Part shown: positions 32,941 to 44,489 of the stretch, piece by piece
Layout of the letters: every line of letters begins with the position of its first letter
Numbering within the stretch: position 1 is the first letter of the stretch
NCBI GenBank assembly: GCA_030533445.1
Contig: CM060065.1
Span: forward strand, 47,623,964-47,687,963
Reading direction: 5' to 3'
Source: Cyprinodon diabolis
Lineage: Eukaryota > Chordata > Actinopteri > Cyprinodontiformes > Cyprinodontidae
Length of the DNA stretch: 64,000 nucleotides
Program-made: the position numbers and the translations under genes
The notes under the pieces: model-generated
What the model was told of the DNA's origin: nothing
The model's database searches: none
Seen by the model: only the letters and a program-made list of their open reading frames with translations

Positions 32941-33932
32941 GGCTACGTTCACACTACAGGCCTTGATGCTAAATTCCGATTTTTTTGCGAAATCCGATTT
33001 TTTTAAGTTGCCGTTCATATTTCCAAATTTATGCGACTTCTATGTGATCTCCTGTGTGAACTGCAGTCATACAACGCAAGTGTCCCGCATATGCAGTAGA
33101 GGATGAAATGACGTCACAGGCCACCGTGCTTTTATTTTCTGGAAGTAAACATGGATGGTATTACCAGCGTGCATCTAGCGGTCTTTTCCTACCATAAAAA
33201 CCAACATATTCTCATTATCAGTTCGTATGAAATCGTACGAAAAGTTATGCACAGTATTTCGTACGTTTTTGACGTTTTTCCTCGAAAAAAACATATCACT
33301 GCGCATGCGCAGCCAAACAGAAGAAAAAAGCAGATCCGTGGACGGATGTAAAACTGGGACGGACAGTGCAATAATTACTTCATGATGTCTCTAAATAGGT
33401 TGCTTGCTCTGTTGTATCTTAGGGTTAGGGTCAGGGTAAGGGTTAATTGTATGTTAAATTCTATGTTATTGAATGGTGCGTAAGATGCGCATGCGCAAGG
33501 ATATCTTGTCTCGAGGCAAGACGTAAAAATACGACGAAAAATACGTCAAAAACGTACGAAATACTGTGCATAACTTTTCGTACGATTTCATACCAACTGA
33601 TAATGAGAATACACTGTAAAAACACAATCTTTTCATTATGGTTAAACATAAATACTGCTCTCCGCATCATCATCTGCCATGGTTGTTGTTTTTCTTGCCA
33701 CTTCTGTGTAGCAAGACGCATAATAGTGATCTTTGTTGGGTGTTAATGACGGCCAGGTCAGATTCACACACAGGTCGCATTTAAAAAGATCAGATTCGTA
33801 TCGGATTCAGGACCACATAGCCAAGTGGCCTGGGTGGGATTGGAAAAAATTGGATTCAGATATCGGATCCAGGTCGCATATGGGCAAATAAATCGGATTT
33901 GGGTCACTTCAGGCTGCAGTGTGAACGTAGCC
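32941..33932. mobile_element. Harbinger-like MITE, interrupted by a palindromic element
   Basis: Ends GGCTACGTTCACACTACAGG / CTGCAGTGTGAACGTAGCC are inverted repeats; TAA is duplicated at both sides (32938-32940, 33933-33935), as in PIF/Harbinger elements. Subterminal AATCCGATTTTTT / AATCGGATTTGGG and GCATATG text recur. Without the palindromic insertion at 33202-33616 (and one 7-bp duplication) it is about 570 bp. No transposase. Confidence 0.82.
33202..33616. mobile_element. palindromic TACG-rich element, copy 1
   Basis: 415 bp, from CAACATATTCTCATTATCAG to its mirror ending GATAATGAGAATACACTG. Subterminal inverted repeats of about 65 bp contain GAAATCGTACGAAAAGTTATGCAC and TTTCGTACGTTTTTGACG. 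Target duplication TAAAAAC (33195-33201, 33617-33623), 7 bp. The core carries CTTAGGGTTAGGGTCAGGGT, telomere-like. Two GCGCATGCGC palindromes. No coding capacity; ORFs on both strands are mirror readings. It lies in the Harbinger-like MITE. Confidence 0.85.
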
Positions 33933-33935
33933 TAA

Positions 33936-35059
33936 GAACACTGCTTGTCTAACCTGAAAAACTGTTTTACTGTAAATCTGCGGCTCCATTAGTTAAAAAA
34001 TCTGAACCGTTTCTGTTTCGGAGAGAATGTTAGCTTTGGATAATCGCAGGAAGAAACAGATTACAGGAGAAATATTTAAACATTTAAAGCTGCAGTAAGT
34101 CTTGTAATTATTCAATACCTACATCATTATTTATTCAACAAGAGTGGGAAAGTCCCTTTGCGGGCTCTGTTAGCTGCTTGTTAGTGATGAATGTTTTAGG
34201 AACCATAGACCAAACAGAATTTTGGTTTATTTTTTACATCGATGTTTGCACGTCAACTTTTTGTTTGAGGAAATATTTCTGCACTTTCTGTTTGTTAAAT
34301 TTCCATCTCCCTCCATGCGTAGCCTCTTCCCACCAACAGACACAGAAATCTGCTCATGCTGATTCAACTTAAATGTGTTTAGTCTCTAATCCCTCTAATT
34401 CAATAGAAGTGATGCAGGCGGATTAAGGCATGCTTACACATGCTCTGCTTTCGACCCTCGGCAGGATTCTGCATTCTATGGATGGAACAGGAAACAACAG
34501 CAACAGATTTACATTCATTAGTTTGTCTATTTAATTGTCTTACTGCAGGAGCACCCACCGGTGGGCACCCCCCACCCCAACACACACACCCCAGCTCATT
34601 GGATTGCACTCTGACTTCTGCAGTAAAGGATTATGTTTCTTCTATCCTACAACCTGGACAACAGTTATTTTTCTCTCTGGGGTTTATGATGTGCAGATTG
34701 GATTGCAGTTTTCTTTTTAGTGTTAGTTTATAATAGTGATTGTGTATCGCAGCTACAGGAAGGATGATTAAACTTGGAGAAGAGGGAATATTTCTTCATT
34801 CTTTCATTGTGCTCTTATCATTTACAATTGGGTTTTGTGGGAATCTTATCCAGGAGAAAATCTGTGAACTTCCTGTCGCCCAGGGAAATCTTCCAGCTCC
34901 TTCTCTTGGATTTCAGGCCAACAGGATATTTAGTCCTTCCAGCTGGTTCTGGTCCTCTCCCAGTAGGACCAACCTGATCAATAGTTTGACACCCTGAAAT
35001 GGTTCTTTTAATGTGGAGAAACAGCCGCTCTGTTTTAATTAAAGCTTAGGAAAAGCTAC
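33936..35059. other. intron stretch, nothing recognised
   Basis: Short ORFs near 34400-34997 overlap on both strands. No domain, no splice pair convincing enough to call. Confidence 0.5.
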
Positions 35060-36345
35060 ATTCTAACATTCTGCATTTTTAAGAGGATGCATTTTGGAGA
35101 CCACTGGGAGCGCAGTGAGAGTCATATTCTTTGATTTTCCAGCAATTTCAACACCATCAGACCAAAGCTGCTGAGGTGGAAGCTGGAGGACGCTGGAGTG
35201 GACAGACATCTTGCTGTCTGGACCATAAACTACCTTACCAACCGTCCTCAATACAAGCGGCTGCACGCCTGTCAGTCAGAGGTGGCAGTCTGCAGCATTG
35301 GGGCCTCCCAGGGCACCGTTCTGTCTCTGTTCCTCTTCACCGTTTACTCCTCGGACTTCACCTCCAACACAGCTGCCATCTCCAGAAGTTCTCCGATGAC
35401 TCCGGCCATTGTAGGCTGTGTTTCTAAAAAGAATAAGCCGGGGGTATTGGTCGGTCATCATGAACTTTGTGGACCATCGGGAGAAGAACCACCTGTGTCT
35501 TAACACAAGTAAGAGCAAGGAGATGGTGATCGACTTCAGGAGAAAACCCCCACTTCAATTCCCCGTTAACATCCAGGGGCAGGACATAGAAACTGTGGAT
35601 AGTTTCAAATTATAACCGACGCCCTGTATAAGAAGGGCCAGGGCCATCTCCACCTCCTGAGGAGGCTGAGCTCCTTCAGAGTGAGGAGTCCCCTGCTTAA
35701 AACCTTCTGTGACTCTATGGTGGCATCAGCCCTCTCTACGATGCTGTCTGCCGGGCCCCTGGCAGCACAGAGCGGGATAGAAAGAGAATGAAGAAACTGG
35801 TCGGAAAGGCCGTTTCTGTCCAAGGCTACACTCTGGACTCAGTGGAGGAAGTTGCTGAGAGGAGGGTGCTGTCCAAGCTTCAGCCATTATGGAGAACACC
35901 TTCCACCCGCTGCACCAGATTGTAGAGGATCTGAGCAGTTCCTTTAGTGAAAGACTTTTACACCCTGTTTGTAAAAAGGAGCGCTACAGCAGGTCATTCA
36001 TCCCTGCTGCCATCAGGCTCTACAGTGCGACACTACAATGGCAATAACTTGTGCAATAACTAATGTGCAATAGCTCTTTAATACCCTGTGCAATAACCTG
36101 TTTATATTTAATAACCTGTGCAATAACTATATATAAATACCTATTTATATGAATACCTATTTATTACCTTGTACCTGTGTAATAAACCCTTTAGATAAGA
36201 GACTTCAGCTGTTATTTATAGATATGTTGATGCACTGTATATACTGTATATACCCCATGCACCTTCTCCTCCTGTTGGTACCTTCTTCTGACTATTGAAC
36301 TGATGTGACAAGTGAATTTCTCCACTGTGAGATCAATGAAGTCAA
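35060..36345 (+). pseudogene. L2/Rex1-like LINE remnant (family A)
   Basis: Broken frames on + give LAVWTINYLTNRPQYKRLHA, IGASQGTVLSLFLFTVYSSD (RT PQG motif as SQG), then VDHREKNHLCLNTSKSKEMV and IDFRRKPPLQFP, then KKGQGHLHLL-like text. 35940-36030 matches the ORF end found at 20231-20458. The 3' tail (36200-36345) matches 8640-9475. The FSDDS region reads FSDDSG in a shifted frame (about 35390). Several frameshifts; dead copy. Confidence 0.82.
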
Positions 36346-36539
36346 CCTTATCTGTAATATATCTTAATTCATGTCCAAAGCTTGATATAAGCTCTTCTGT
36401 AAGGTGGCTGAGAGATGCAAATGCCCTGCACATATGTGAATAGGCAGCAAATAAAATAAATTACTGCAAACACAAAACTTCTTTCTGTGCTGCAGGTTAA
36501 AAAATCTGCAATCATAGAAAATAAAGAGTAGCATAAGAC

Positions 36540-37125
36540 AACCTCACCTTGATCAGTGAGGTTAACACCACCTCATTGATCAAAAGGGCACAAAAGCGCA
36601 TGTACTTCCGGCAGAAGATGTGGAGAGCCCACCTGCCCCCACCCATCCTCAAGACCTTCTACAAAAGCACCATAGAGAGCATTCTGACCAGCTGTGTGTG
36701 TGGTGTAACATCATCAATGACCCCTCACCCCCCCACCATGGACTGTTCTCCCTGTTGCCCTCTGGGAAGAGACTTCACAGCATTTGATGCAGATCCAGCA
36801 GATTCTGCAACAGTTTCTTCTTGATGAGAAGAAACAGCCGAACTGTTTAAAGAACTCCAAATCATGTTGCACACTGTGCATCACACTGATAACACCAAAC
36901 CAAAAATACTGCATATTTGCATCATATATATCAATGCTCTGAACTTCCATATCAGTGCGTTTTTGCACCATGATTTTTTCTCCTGCACTGTTTACATTTC
37001 ATAACTGTGGCACTTTATGGAATGGAAATGTTAATTAACTGTTGGAAAAGCTGTACTAAACGAAATTTTGGTTTGTACACACTCTGTGTAAACAAAATGA
37101 CAATAAAAGTTTTCAAAGTCTAAGT
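36540..37125 (+). repeat. LINE 3' fragment (family B)
   Basis: Encodes scraps AQKRMYFRQKMWRAHLPPPI and KTFYKSTIESILTSC, the same as the 32273-32821 LINE. It then runs CCATGGACTGTTCTCCCTGTTGCCCTCTGGGAAGAG and a 3' end with TAAACAAAATGACAATAAA. Confidence 0.8.
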
Positions 37126-37885
37126 CTGGTTATGCTTTTGTTTGTGGTAATATTTCCTTTTGATTGAATGACTGTAAACATGGCCGCACAGCGAGGTTCT
37201 TTGACCTGCCGTTCACTGCAGCAGACATGGGCTGCTCTTAGTGGTAAATTTAATAAAAGAGCCTCATGTTATTTATCTTAAACCAGCTTCACACAGCATG
37301 TTTTTGATTATTATATTTGGTTTTTGATTTTTATTATAATTGATGGAAAAAAAACGTATGCATCAAAACAGGAGAAGGTTGTATAGAAAGCCAGAAACTG
37401 TTTATATCCCCAAAGATTCTCATTTATTTATTCACAAGAATAAGTGTTAATTTATGAGCATCAACCTTGTGACTCAGGTGGAGGAGCTTTAGTGTGTTAC
37501 AAGAAGGGGGGCAGTAAAAGATCCTTCTGCAGATTTTGGCTGCTGCTTCGGTCTTTCAGGATGAAGAAGGAGCAGATCCAAAATACAAAGTTATCTAAAT
37601 GCATTTCCCTCTTTGTTCTGACCTTCATCTATGGCTGTGCAATTCAAATCAGCTCCAACAGGCAAGCAGCCAAACTGAGGTTCCTCCATCCAGAATCAGC
37701 CTTAGTGGTAAATCAAGGAGCTCAGAGTAGAGCTGTTGCTTTCATGATACCTTCTGGGCTCCTTCCGTTGGAGGTCTTACAGATATGTCGCCTCAGATGG
37801 AGACCTCTGCGCATGCCCAGAAGTTGCCTGTGCGATCATACATCCAGAGGGATGGGTAGAAGGAAAAGAAGTCTGGATCAAAACC
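37126..37885. other. intron stretch before the Tc1 element
   Basis: ORF 37444-37983 reads into the Tc1 terminal repeat and shows no domain; probably chance. Confidence 0.5.
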
Positions 37886-37887
37886 TA

Positions 37888-39436
37888 CAGTCATGGCCAA
37901 AAGTTTTCAGAATGATTCAAATGTTAATATTTACTGCTTCAGTTTTTATAACGGCAATTTGCATATACTCCAGAATGTTATAAAGAGTGATCAGCGTAAA
38001 AGCAATTAATTGCAAAGTCAATAGTTGCCTAGAAAATGAACTTTATCCCCAAAACACATTTTAACATAATTGCAGCCCTGCCTTAAAATGACCAGCTAAC
38101 ATCATTTCAGTGATTGCTCCATTAACACAGGTGTGGGTGGTGATGAGGACAGGGCTGGAGATCAATCTGTCATGATTAAGTAAGAATGACACTAATGGAC
38201 ACCTTAAAAAGAGGCTGGTGCTTAGCATCATTGTTTCTCTTCTGTGAACCATGGTTATCTCTAAAGAAACACGTGCCATCTTCATTGTACTGCACAAAAA
38301 TAGCCTAGCAGGAGAGAGAATCGCAGCTAGAAAGATTGCACCTCAGTCAACAATTTATCGCATCATCAAGAACTTCAAGGAGAGAGGTTCCATTGTTGCC
38401 AAAAAGGCTCCAGGGTGCCCAAGCAAGACCAGCAAGCGCCACGACCATCTCTTAAAAGTGTTTCAGCTGCGGGATCGGGCTACCAGTAGTGCAGAGCTTG
38501 CTCAAGAATGGCAGCAGGCAAGTGTGAGTGCATCTGCACGCACTGTGAGGCGGAGACTCTTGGAGCAAGGCCTGGTCTCAAGGAAGGCAGCAAAGAAGCC
38601 ACTGCTCTCCAGGAAAAACATCAGGGACAGACTGATATTCTGCTAAAGGTACAGGGAGTGGACTGCTGAGGACTGGGGTAAATTCACTTTCTCTGATCAA
38701 TCCCCTTTCCGATTGTTTGGGACATCTGGAAAACAGCTTGTTGGGAGAAGAAAAGGTGAGCGCTACCACCAGTCTTGTCTCATGCCAACTGTACAGCATC
38801 CTGAAACCATTCATGTGTGGGGGTGCTTCTCAGCCAAGGGAGTCGGCTCTCTCACAGTCTGACCTGAAAACACAGCCATGAATAAAGAACGGTACCAGAA
38901 TGTCCTCCGAGACCAACTTCCAACCGTCCAAGAGCAGTTTGGTGATGAACAATGCCTTTTCCAGCATGATGGAGCACCTTGCCATAAAGCAAAGCTGATA
39001 TCTAACTGGCTCAGGGAACAAAACATAGAAATTTTGGATCCATGGCCTGGAAACTCCCCTGATCTTAATCCCATTGAAAACTTGTAGTCAATCATCAAGA
39101 GACGGGTGGACAAACAAAAACCTAAGAATTCTGACAAAATGCAAGCATTAATTGTGCAAGAATGGACTGCTATCAGTCAGGATGTGTCCAGAAGTTGATT
39201 GAGAGCATGCCAGGGAGAATTGCAGAGGTCCTGAAGAAGAGGAGTCAACTCTGCAAATATTGACTTGCTGCATTAACTCATTCTGTCATTAAAAGCTTTT
39301 GTCACTCATAATATGATTGCAATTGTATTTCTGTATGCGATGACAACATCTGACATACACACATGAAAACCAGAGGGCAGCAGATCATGTGAGAATATAA
39401 TATTTGTGTCATTCTCAATACTTTTGACCATGACTG
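37888..39436 (+). mobile_element. Tc1-like DNA transposon
   Basis: 1549 bp, typical Tc1 length. Inverted ends CAGTCATGGCCAAAAGTTTT / AATACTTTTGACCATGACTG, with TA at both sides (37886-37887, 39437-39438). Contains one transposase gene on + (next entry), now broken. The TIRs are short (about 30 bp) and diverged by a few bases, so the copy is old. Confidence 0.93.
38251..39264 (+). pseudogene. Tc1-like transposase, interrupted by stops
   Basis: From MVISKETRAIFIVLHKN the frame shows the paired-type DNA-binding region: ISKETRA...; QSTIYRIIKNFKERGSI as the recognition helix; KKAPGCPSKTSKRHD as the linker basic region; SARTVRRRLLEQGLVSRKA as the second helix-turn-helix. The catalytic core follows in the same frame: EDWGKFTFSDQSPF (first Asp), CLFQHDGAPCHKA (second Asp), NSPDLNPIENL (Glu), a DD34E pattern. 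Premature stops fall at 38644-38646, about 38860-38862 and 39085-39087, and again further on. All catalytic residues remain, but no complete protein can be made. Confidence 0.9.
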
Positions 39437-39438
39437 TA

Positions 39439-41394
39439 TGGTTTCTATTTTAAACATAAAATGGATGTGAGAAACAACCAACATTTGATGTGGGACTCTC
39501 CAAAGCCTTTAAGCTTTTCTACTTTTAGCACCACATCCGGGACTCCATCCACAAAGACAAAGATTTCTTGCTCTTGTTTGTTTCCTGTGTTTCAGTACAA
39601 CGATAAATTACAGAGTCTAGTAACCAACTTCTTCCGTCTACTGTATTTATGTTACAGATGTGCAAAATGCCTGCAAACATTCAGCTCCATACATGCATGC
39701 GGTTGTAATTCGCCCATCTCATTTGCACCTCTTTCTATGCTCAAAGTAATAATGAGACTGAAAGAGGCCAGAACAACAGCAGTTAAAACAGGCCTAGAAG
39801 GAAACCCAGAGCAAAATCAGCTACTGCTCACATGCACAGCTGACAGAACGGTGATACAACCACAGATGGAACAGGCGCACATGTTTTCACACAAACACGA
39901 GTACTCTGTGTTCTGATGAGACACATGGCTGCTGCATCCCTATTGATCTGTGACCATAGAAACCAGCTGGCCGTTGCCATGGACTATAGTGATGGTTGGA
40001 CGTCAGATTCTTGTTTTTCTCTTCATTCATCCCGATATGAACCTGATATGAACGCTTAACGTTTCGTTCTTTTCAGTAAAACAAAGGAAGCTTAAATCTC
40101 GTAATCCTTCTTTTTTTTTTCTCTTTATCTGTCTGATCTTTAACGTCCAGCCACATCCTCGTCCTATCCGTTCTGAAACAGAGTCAGGGAGAGGACGGAA
40201 AAACAGCCTTCCTGCAAAGATGACCTAAACCGGATCAGATGAGCCACAGTCTCTGTGAAAGTGTGACAGCTGGTGGAAGAGAATACGTGAAAGAAAGATG
40301 GAGAGGGAGAAAGATGAGGGGAGGAGATGATGCTTAATCTGACAAACACATGAGAATAAGGGCGGGGGGGCAGGGGTCATCCCAGGTCATGTGTGTTTAA
40401 CTCGCCTTCTTTTTTTGTTCTGAGAAGAAATGCATCATGTATGTCACCAACGGGTCAAAAGTTAATCTTCCATAAGCAGAACACCAGATAAACAGAGAAG
40501 CAAGAGCATCTTCACAATGCTGTCCATAGGGGGTGCTACAAAGTAATATTTAATTCCCTATCAGACCACTATCTCCACTGTATCCTCACTCTCAGAGATT
40601 CAGGGCTATCCTTGCGGTTCTCTTGTTGGTTTTCTCTCATATGATGTAGAAATTTGTTAATTAATCCCCTGTACTGACTTTGGGAACACCTTCACACTAG
40701 ATTTAGAGCTCAGCATGCCTGTTACTGTTTCAGCATGAGCAACTGCCAGATGCCTCCTTTGGTAGCAGCTGTGCCTCCAAAATTTCGTATTTGGCGTGTC
40801 AATAGGCCAGAGCGTACATAATGCAAACACACATTCTTTAAAACACACCTTAACAACTTTAATGCTCGTTTTGAGATGGGGAACACTACAGCTGCAACCA
40901 AGGCAGCCATTACCCCAGACCAGCAGCCACTGACTCTCATCTCAGGATTAAAGCCCACAATGTAAGGGTCAGAACATAAGGACCCAGTTTTCAAGGGGGA
41001 GAAACAGTTAACAGTTAACAAATGTTTATTTAAGATGGAACTATAGAGAACAGCGACGGCATCTAAGGCATGAACCTCTGCTCTTAAAAATCAGTCGGTG
41101 CCCAGAGGATGAGGTTGGTTCCAGCCATTTGGTTGCCAACAAGACGTGGCAACAGCAGGCACTTTTTTGCTGCACAAAGCACGTACAGTGTGAATGTAGC
41201 ATGAGGTTTCAGAATGCAACTCCATTCTGCACTGCCCAAGATCCATCAATGACCTTCTTTGTTCTTAGTTTTCCAATGTTGTAGCATCATCTTTACTTAG
41301 AGAGTTAATTAAACATGATTTATTATTGTTAGTTTATCATTTTATGTTGGAAAAAATTTGATATTTCATCACCATCATCATCATCATCATCATC
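39439..41394. other. intron stretch, nothing firm; (CAT)n at its end
   Basis: (CAT)n at about 41369-41393. The ORFs at 39461-39916 and 40722-41021 (minus) have no recognised domain; the latter may lie in an unrecognised repeat (41080-41215 has text like CAGTGTGAATGTAGC). Confidence 0.45.
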
Positions 41395-41700
41395 AGCTCT
41401 GCTTCTGTTTCCTTGAACCCCAGTCGGCCTCGGCAGATGGCCGCTCACACTGAGCCTGGTTCTGGTTTCAGGTTTCTTCCTGTTAAAAGGGAGTTTTTCC
41501 TCTCCACTGTTACTACAAGCATGCTTAGTGTAAGGGATTGCATTTGACTCAATGAGTCAATGCAATCAACTGGCTTTCCTTAGATAGAAAACTTTGAAAT
41601 AATTTGACTGGATGATCTGGTTGAACTGTAAAGTGCCTTGAGATGACATGTGTTGTGAATTTGTGCTATATAAATAAACTGAATTGAAATTGAATTGATA
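41395..41700 (+). repeat. dispersed repeat, AATTGAATTG-tailed (LINE/SINE type)
   Basis: CCTGTTAAAAGGGAGTTTTTCCTCTCCACTGTTAC, AAGCATGCTTAGTG, AACTGTAAAGTGCCTTGAGATGACATGTGTTG and TATAAATAAACTGAATTGAAATTG match the reverse complement of 55194-55445. Common in teleosts. Internal insertions separate the copies; no coding part. Confidence 0.75.
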
Positions 41701-41900
41701 TTTTTGACATTTTATAGCAATATTTTAGCAAAACTATCTTCTTTAATTATCTTAGCCGCTTAGTTCTTTTAAGGAACTGTAAGTGAAAGGCTACATTTAG
41801 TATCTCACTTTCTATTCTAATTCTATTCTAAATGCAGCATATTCAGGTCAGCATTAACTGAACTGTGGAACTGAAATGATTCTGCTGGAATTTTTGACAG

Positions 41901-41982
41901 ATTCTCGAGCTGACCGGGCTGACAGACGGAAGCTCTTCAGACATTACACTGTGGGCTCATACGACAGCTTTGATGCCTCCAG
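41901..41982 (+). CDS. shank2: shank2 exon: SH3-PDZ linker
   Basis: 82 bp. Acceptor tttttgacag|at, donor cctccag|gtaagt. Encodes (D/Y)SRADRADRRKLFRHYTVGSY then DSFDAS. The block KLFRHYTVGSYDSFD is near-invariant in the SHANK family just before the PDZ domain. It ends with two bases (ag), completed by t at 49862 to give Ser, so the protein reads ...DASSDCVVDEK. The first residue depends on whether the 30-bp microexon is used: Asp if included, Tyr if skipped. A basic cluster (RADRRK) sits just before the conserved block. Confidence 0.95.
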
Positions 41983-42466
41983 GTAAGTCTCACAAACATC
42001 CTGTACTCCTGCGTGTCAAAATTCTATCATCGTGTAGATCACCACTTGTTGATTGTTGTCTAATCTCCTGCTGGCCTAATCAGGTTTCCTCTTCCTCCTG
42101 CTCCTCAGAAAAAGGAAAATTTGTTCCAAATGGGAAATTTAACCAAGTTGTTTTGGCTTCTGTGAGTGAAGAGTTTTGTCTAATCATGCCTGACGTTGAA
42201 TCCCGGGGTTCCTTCTCATGAGGTGTTGTGCGGAGGTCTTTTTTCCGATGCTGTCAGATCCACTTTAACAGAAGTTTCAGAAGGAATGAAAATCAATGCA
42301 TTCTTGCCTGGTTCAGAAAGCGACTTGAATCCGGGGACTATTTTTTTCTGTTCAAAAGAAGCAGTTAATCTGATGATGAATCTCTTCCATTTGCTTGTGC
42401 AAACAAGTGAAAACCTGGTCACGTGTGCCAAGCTGATCTTCAAGGCAAAGAGATCAGGCAAAGGTA
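41983..42466. other. intron after linker exon
   Basis: Nothing recognised. Confidence 0.5.
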
Positions 42467-42475
42467 AAGAGTTTT

Positions 42476-42975
42476 TAACCTGACTCCGCCAGATGGATTT
42501 GCTCCGCATATCCATCTGGAAACCTTCCGTAGAAGTAATTTTGGGAAGGGGCGAAAATACTGGTTAGCTTATTGGCCTATGTTGGTGATAGACGGGCCAA
42601 ATAAACCAATCAGATCAACGAAGCATATGATATAACAGAGCGACGACGAAGAGGAGCCAATTGATAGATCAAACTCTTGCTGAAACCAGTCGGGAGAAGA
42701 GCAAAAACATCTTTTCCTCTGAGAAAAGCCTCCAGAGCAGTGTTTTGCTCTTCTTTCAGTGAACAAATACTCTGTAATTCCGATAAAACTTGCTCGATAG
42801 CCACGCTAATGCTAGTTTTATCGGCTGAAGCCGCCATGTTCTTTAGACTGAACTGTCGCGCTTCTCGTTGCGTCACACCTCAACCCGCCTCAAAGCCAAC
42901 GCTGATTGGACGTTCGTTTAGTGAACGGCTCCAAATTTTGAGAGCTCACAAGATCAGGATGGTCTCACGAGGCTA
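42476..42975 (-). mobile_element. helicase-fragment element, copy 1 (9-bp target duplication)
   Basis: 500 bp, ends TAACCTGACTCC / GGTCTCACGAGGCTA, with only the outer TA(A/G)CCT clearly inverted. Target duplication AAGAGTTTT (42467-42475, 42976-42984). Near-identical to the copy at 62018-62550. On the minus strand, 42876-42610 encodes a RecQ-like helicase start (next entry). A DNA palindrome-like GGATTTGCTCCGCATATCC occurs near the left end. Superfamily not assigned; 9-bp duplications occur in MULE- and Merlin-type elements. Confidence 0.78.
42610..42876 (-). pseudogene. RecQ-like helicase N-terminal fragment (copy 1)
   Basis: 88 residues: MTQREARQFSLKNMAASADK, EQVLSELQSICSLKEEQNTA, LEAFLRGKDVFALLPTGFSK, SLIYQLAP. 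LKEEQ..ALEAFLRGKDVF is the Q-motif region and LLPTGF[S/G]KS the Walker A of the RecQ/superfamily-2 helicases. In copy 1 the Gly before Lys is Ser (GFSKS), which would weaken ATP binding. No further helicase motif (DEAH box etc.) follows, so it is a fragment. Confidence 0.8.
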
Positions 42976-42984
42976 AAGAGTTTT

Positions 42985-43627
42985 ACCTTAGCTGAATTAG
43001 CTAAGGTCTATGCAGGTCTTACTCTACTTATTAAAGGGCCCAGGTTTTTGGGCGGAGGATATTTAAATCGACACTTTGCACCCGAAATACGATTTATTAA
43101 CCCTGAAAGTGATTGGGATTTTTTAGGTTTGAAAGTGAAAGGTGGAAACTAGAAATGTAAACATTTTTGGACTATCAGAAATGAAAATAGTGAGATAACA
43201 TTGTCCTGAAAAAAGGAGTAGGAGTTCCATATCTATAGCAGCGCGACTGAACCCATGTTAAGGTATATGAATTGGGTTAAAATGTTTTTTTTTCCCGTAC
43301 TGAATGTTCTCTTTCTAGATCCAGAGGAAGCATGGTTGTGTTTTATTTTATTGTTGGTCTTCCTTTTTACAGTACCTTGTGTTAAGATGTTCTGTAAGGA
43401 AATTGTGGAAAAACACAATCTGCTGTAAATCTGATTGTGGCTTTTGCAGGTCAGACGGGGGGTGGGGGGTGTGTTAGGAGGGAGAATCAGACAAAGCCGA
43501 CTTTTCAAAGTTTTATTATTCATTTTTAATCTTTGAAATAAAACTTTTATTTTCATCTTTTTACTTTTTTAAACTTGTTGGACTCTGAGAATCATATGTA
43601 AAGTATACTGCAAATATAAATACGCGC
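42985..43627. other. intron stretch, nothing recognised
   Basis: No supported features; a GGGGGGTGGGGGGTG run occurs near 43458. Confidence 0.5.
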
Positions 43628-44489
43628 GTATTTTCACGACCATAAGGCGCACCGTACTAAAAGGCGCAGTCTCAGTTATGTGTGCCATTACTGTATTTAA
43701 CACACACATAAGGTGCACCGGACTATAGGGCGTGGGTTTTATATACCGGTACATATCCTCTACTACGTTTAAATACCTCTACTGCGTATTTTAAAAAAAA
43801 GAGCTGGAGCAAAACTGAGTATGTTTGTGCTTTATTCATGTATTTATTACAATGTATTAATCAAACCTGGGAGCTGGCCGTGAGAGACACGTCGCTGATG
43901 ACACAGACCGCTGTGATCACTCCTCTGAAACAGTTTATTGACGCATAAATTAACTTAAAATGCAGAAACCTGCCAGCAGAATATGTTCGCTTTTATTATC
44001 CCGGTGCCTGCAGTTTAGATTGTACCAGTTAGTTCTGACGAGCGGCTGAAGCAGCTTTGCTGCTTTGGCTGCACGGTGCAAAAGTGGGTCTGACGCGCGT
44101 TGGGCGGAGCTACTCTATCCTTTCTTTGCCTTGCAACTATATTTGCTGTGATCAGTGGGAATAAAGTAGTTTTAATATGTTTTTAAGTGGGAAAATCCAC
44201 CTGAAAACTTAATTCAACAGCAGCCTCTGGCCGGGTCGCCTCCTTGCGGTTCACTGCAGCAGCTGGTAGGTGTTTTTCATCAAAATAATCCCAATAATCT
44301 CCTCTGCATAAAGGAGTTCTGCATAAAGCACATACCTGTTCTTTAATACACAATCCACGTCCACACTTCCCCCTTTAACGTTCTCATGGTGGTTTCAAAC
44401 GTCCGCAGTAACAACACACATAGGGCGCACCGCACATTTTAAGGGGGAAAAAAGATGTTTATATGCACCTTATAGTCGTGAAAATTCGG
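43628..44489. mobile_element. CpG-rich 'ATAAGGCGCAC' DNA element
   Basis: The ends GTATTTTCACGACCATAAGG and CCTTATAGTCGTGAAAAT are inverted. Several internal copies of (C/T)ATAAGG(C/T)GCACCG text in both directions (43638, 43706, 44421, 44466). No open transposase; no target duplication was made out. Known as a common teleost repeat type, class not certain. Confidence 0.55.

Noticed and set aside
33202..33616. TA dinucleotide as the target duplication of the palindromic element
   Set aside because: TA flanks TTCTC in every copy, but matching text continues beyond it (CAACA, CACTG) and 7-bp duplications lie further out, so TA is inside the element.
33151..33746. ORFs over the palindromic element
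   Set aside because: Mirror-image translations of inverted repeats, with no domain.
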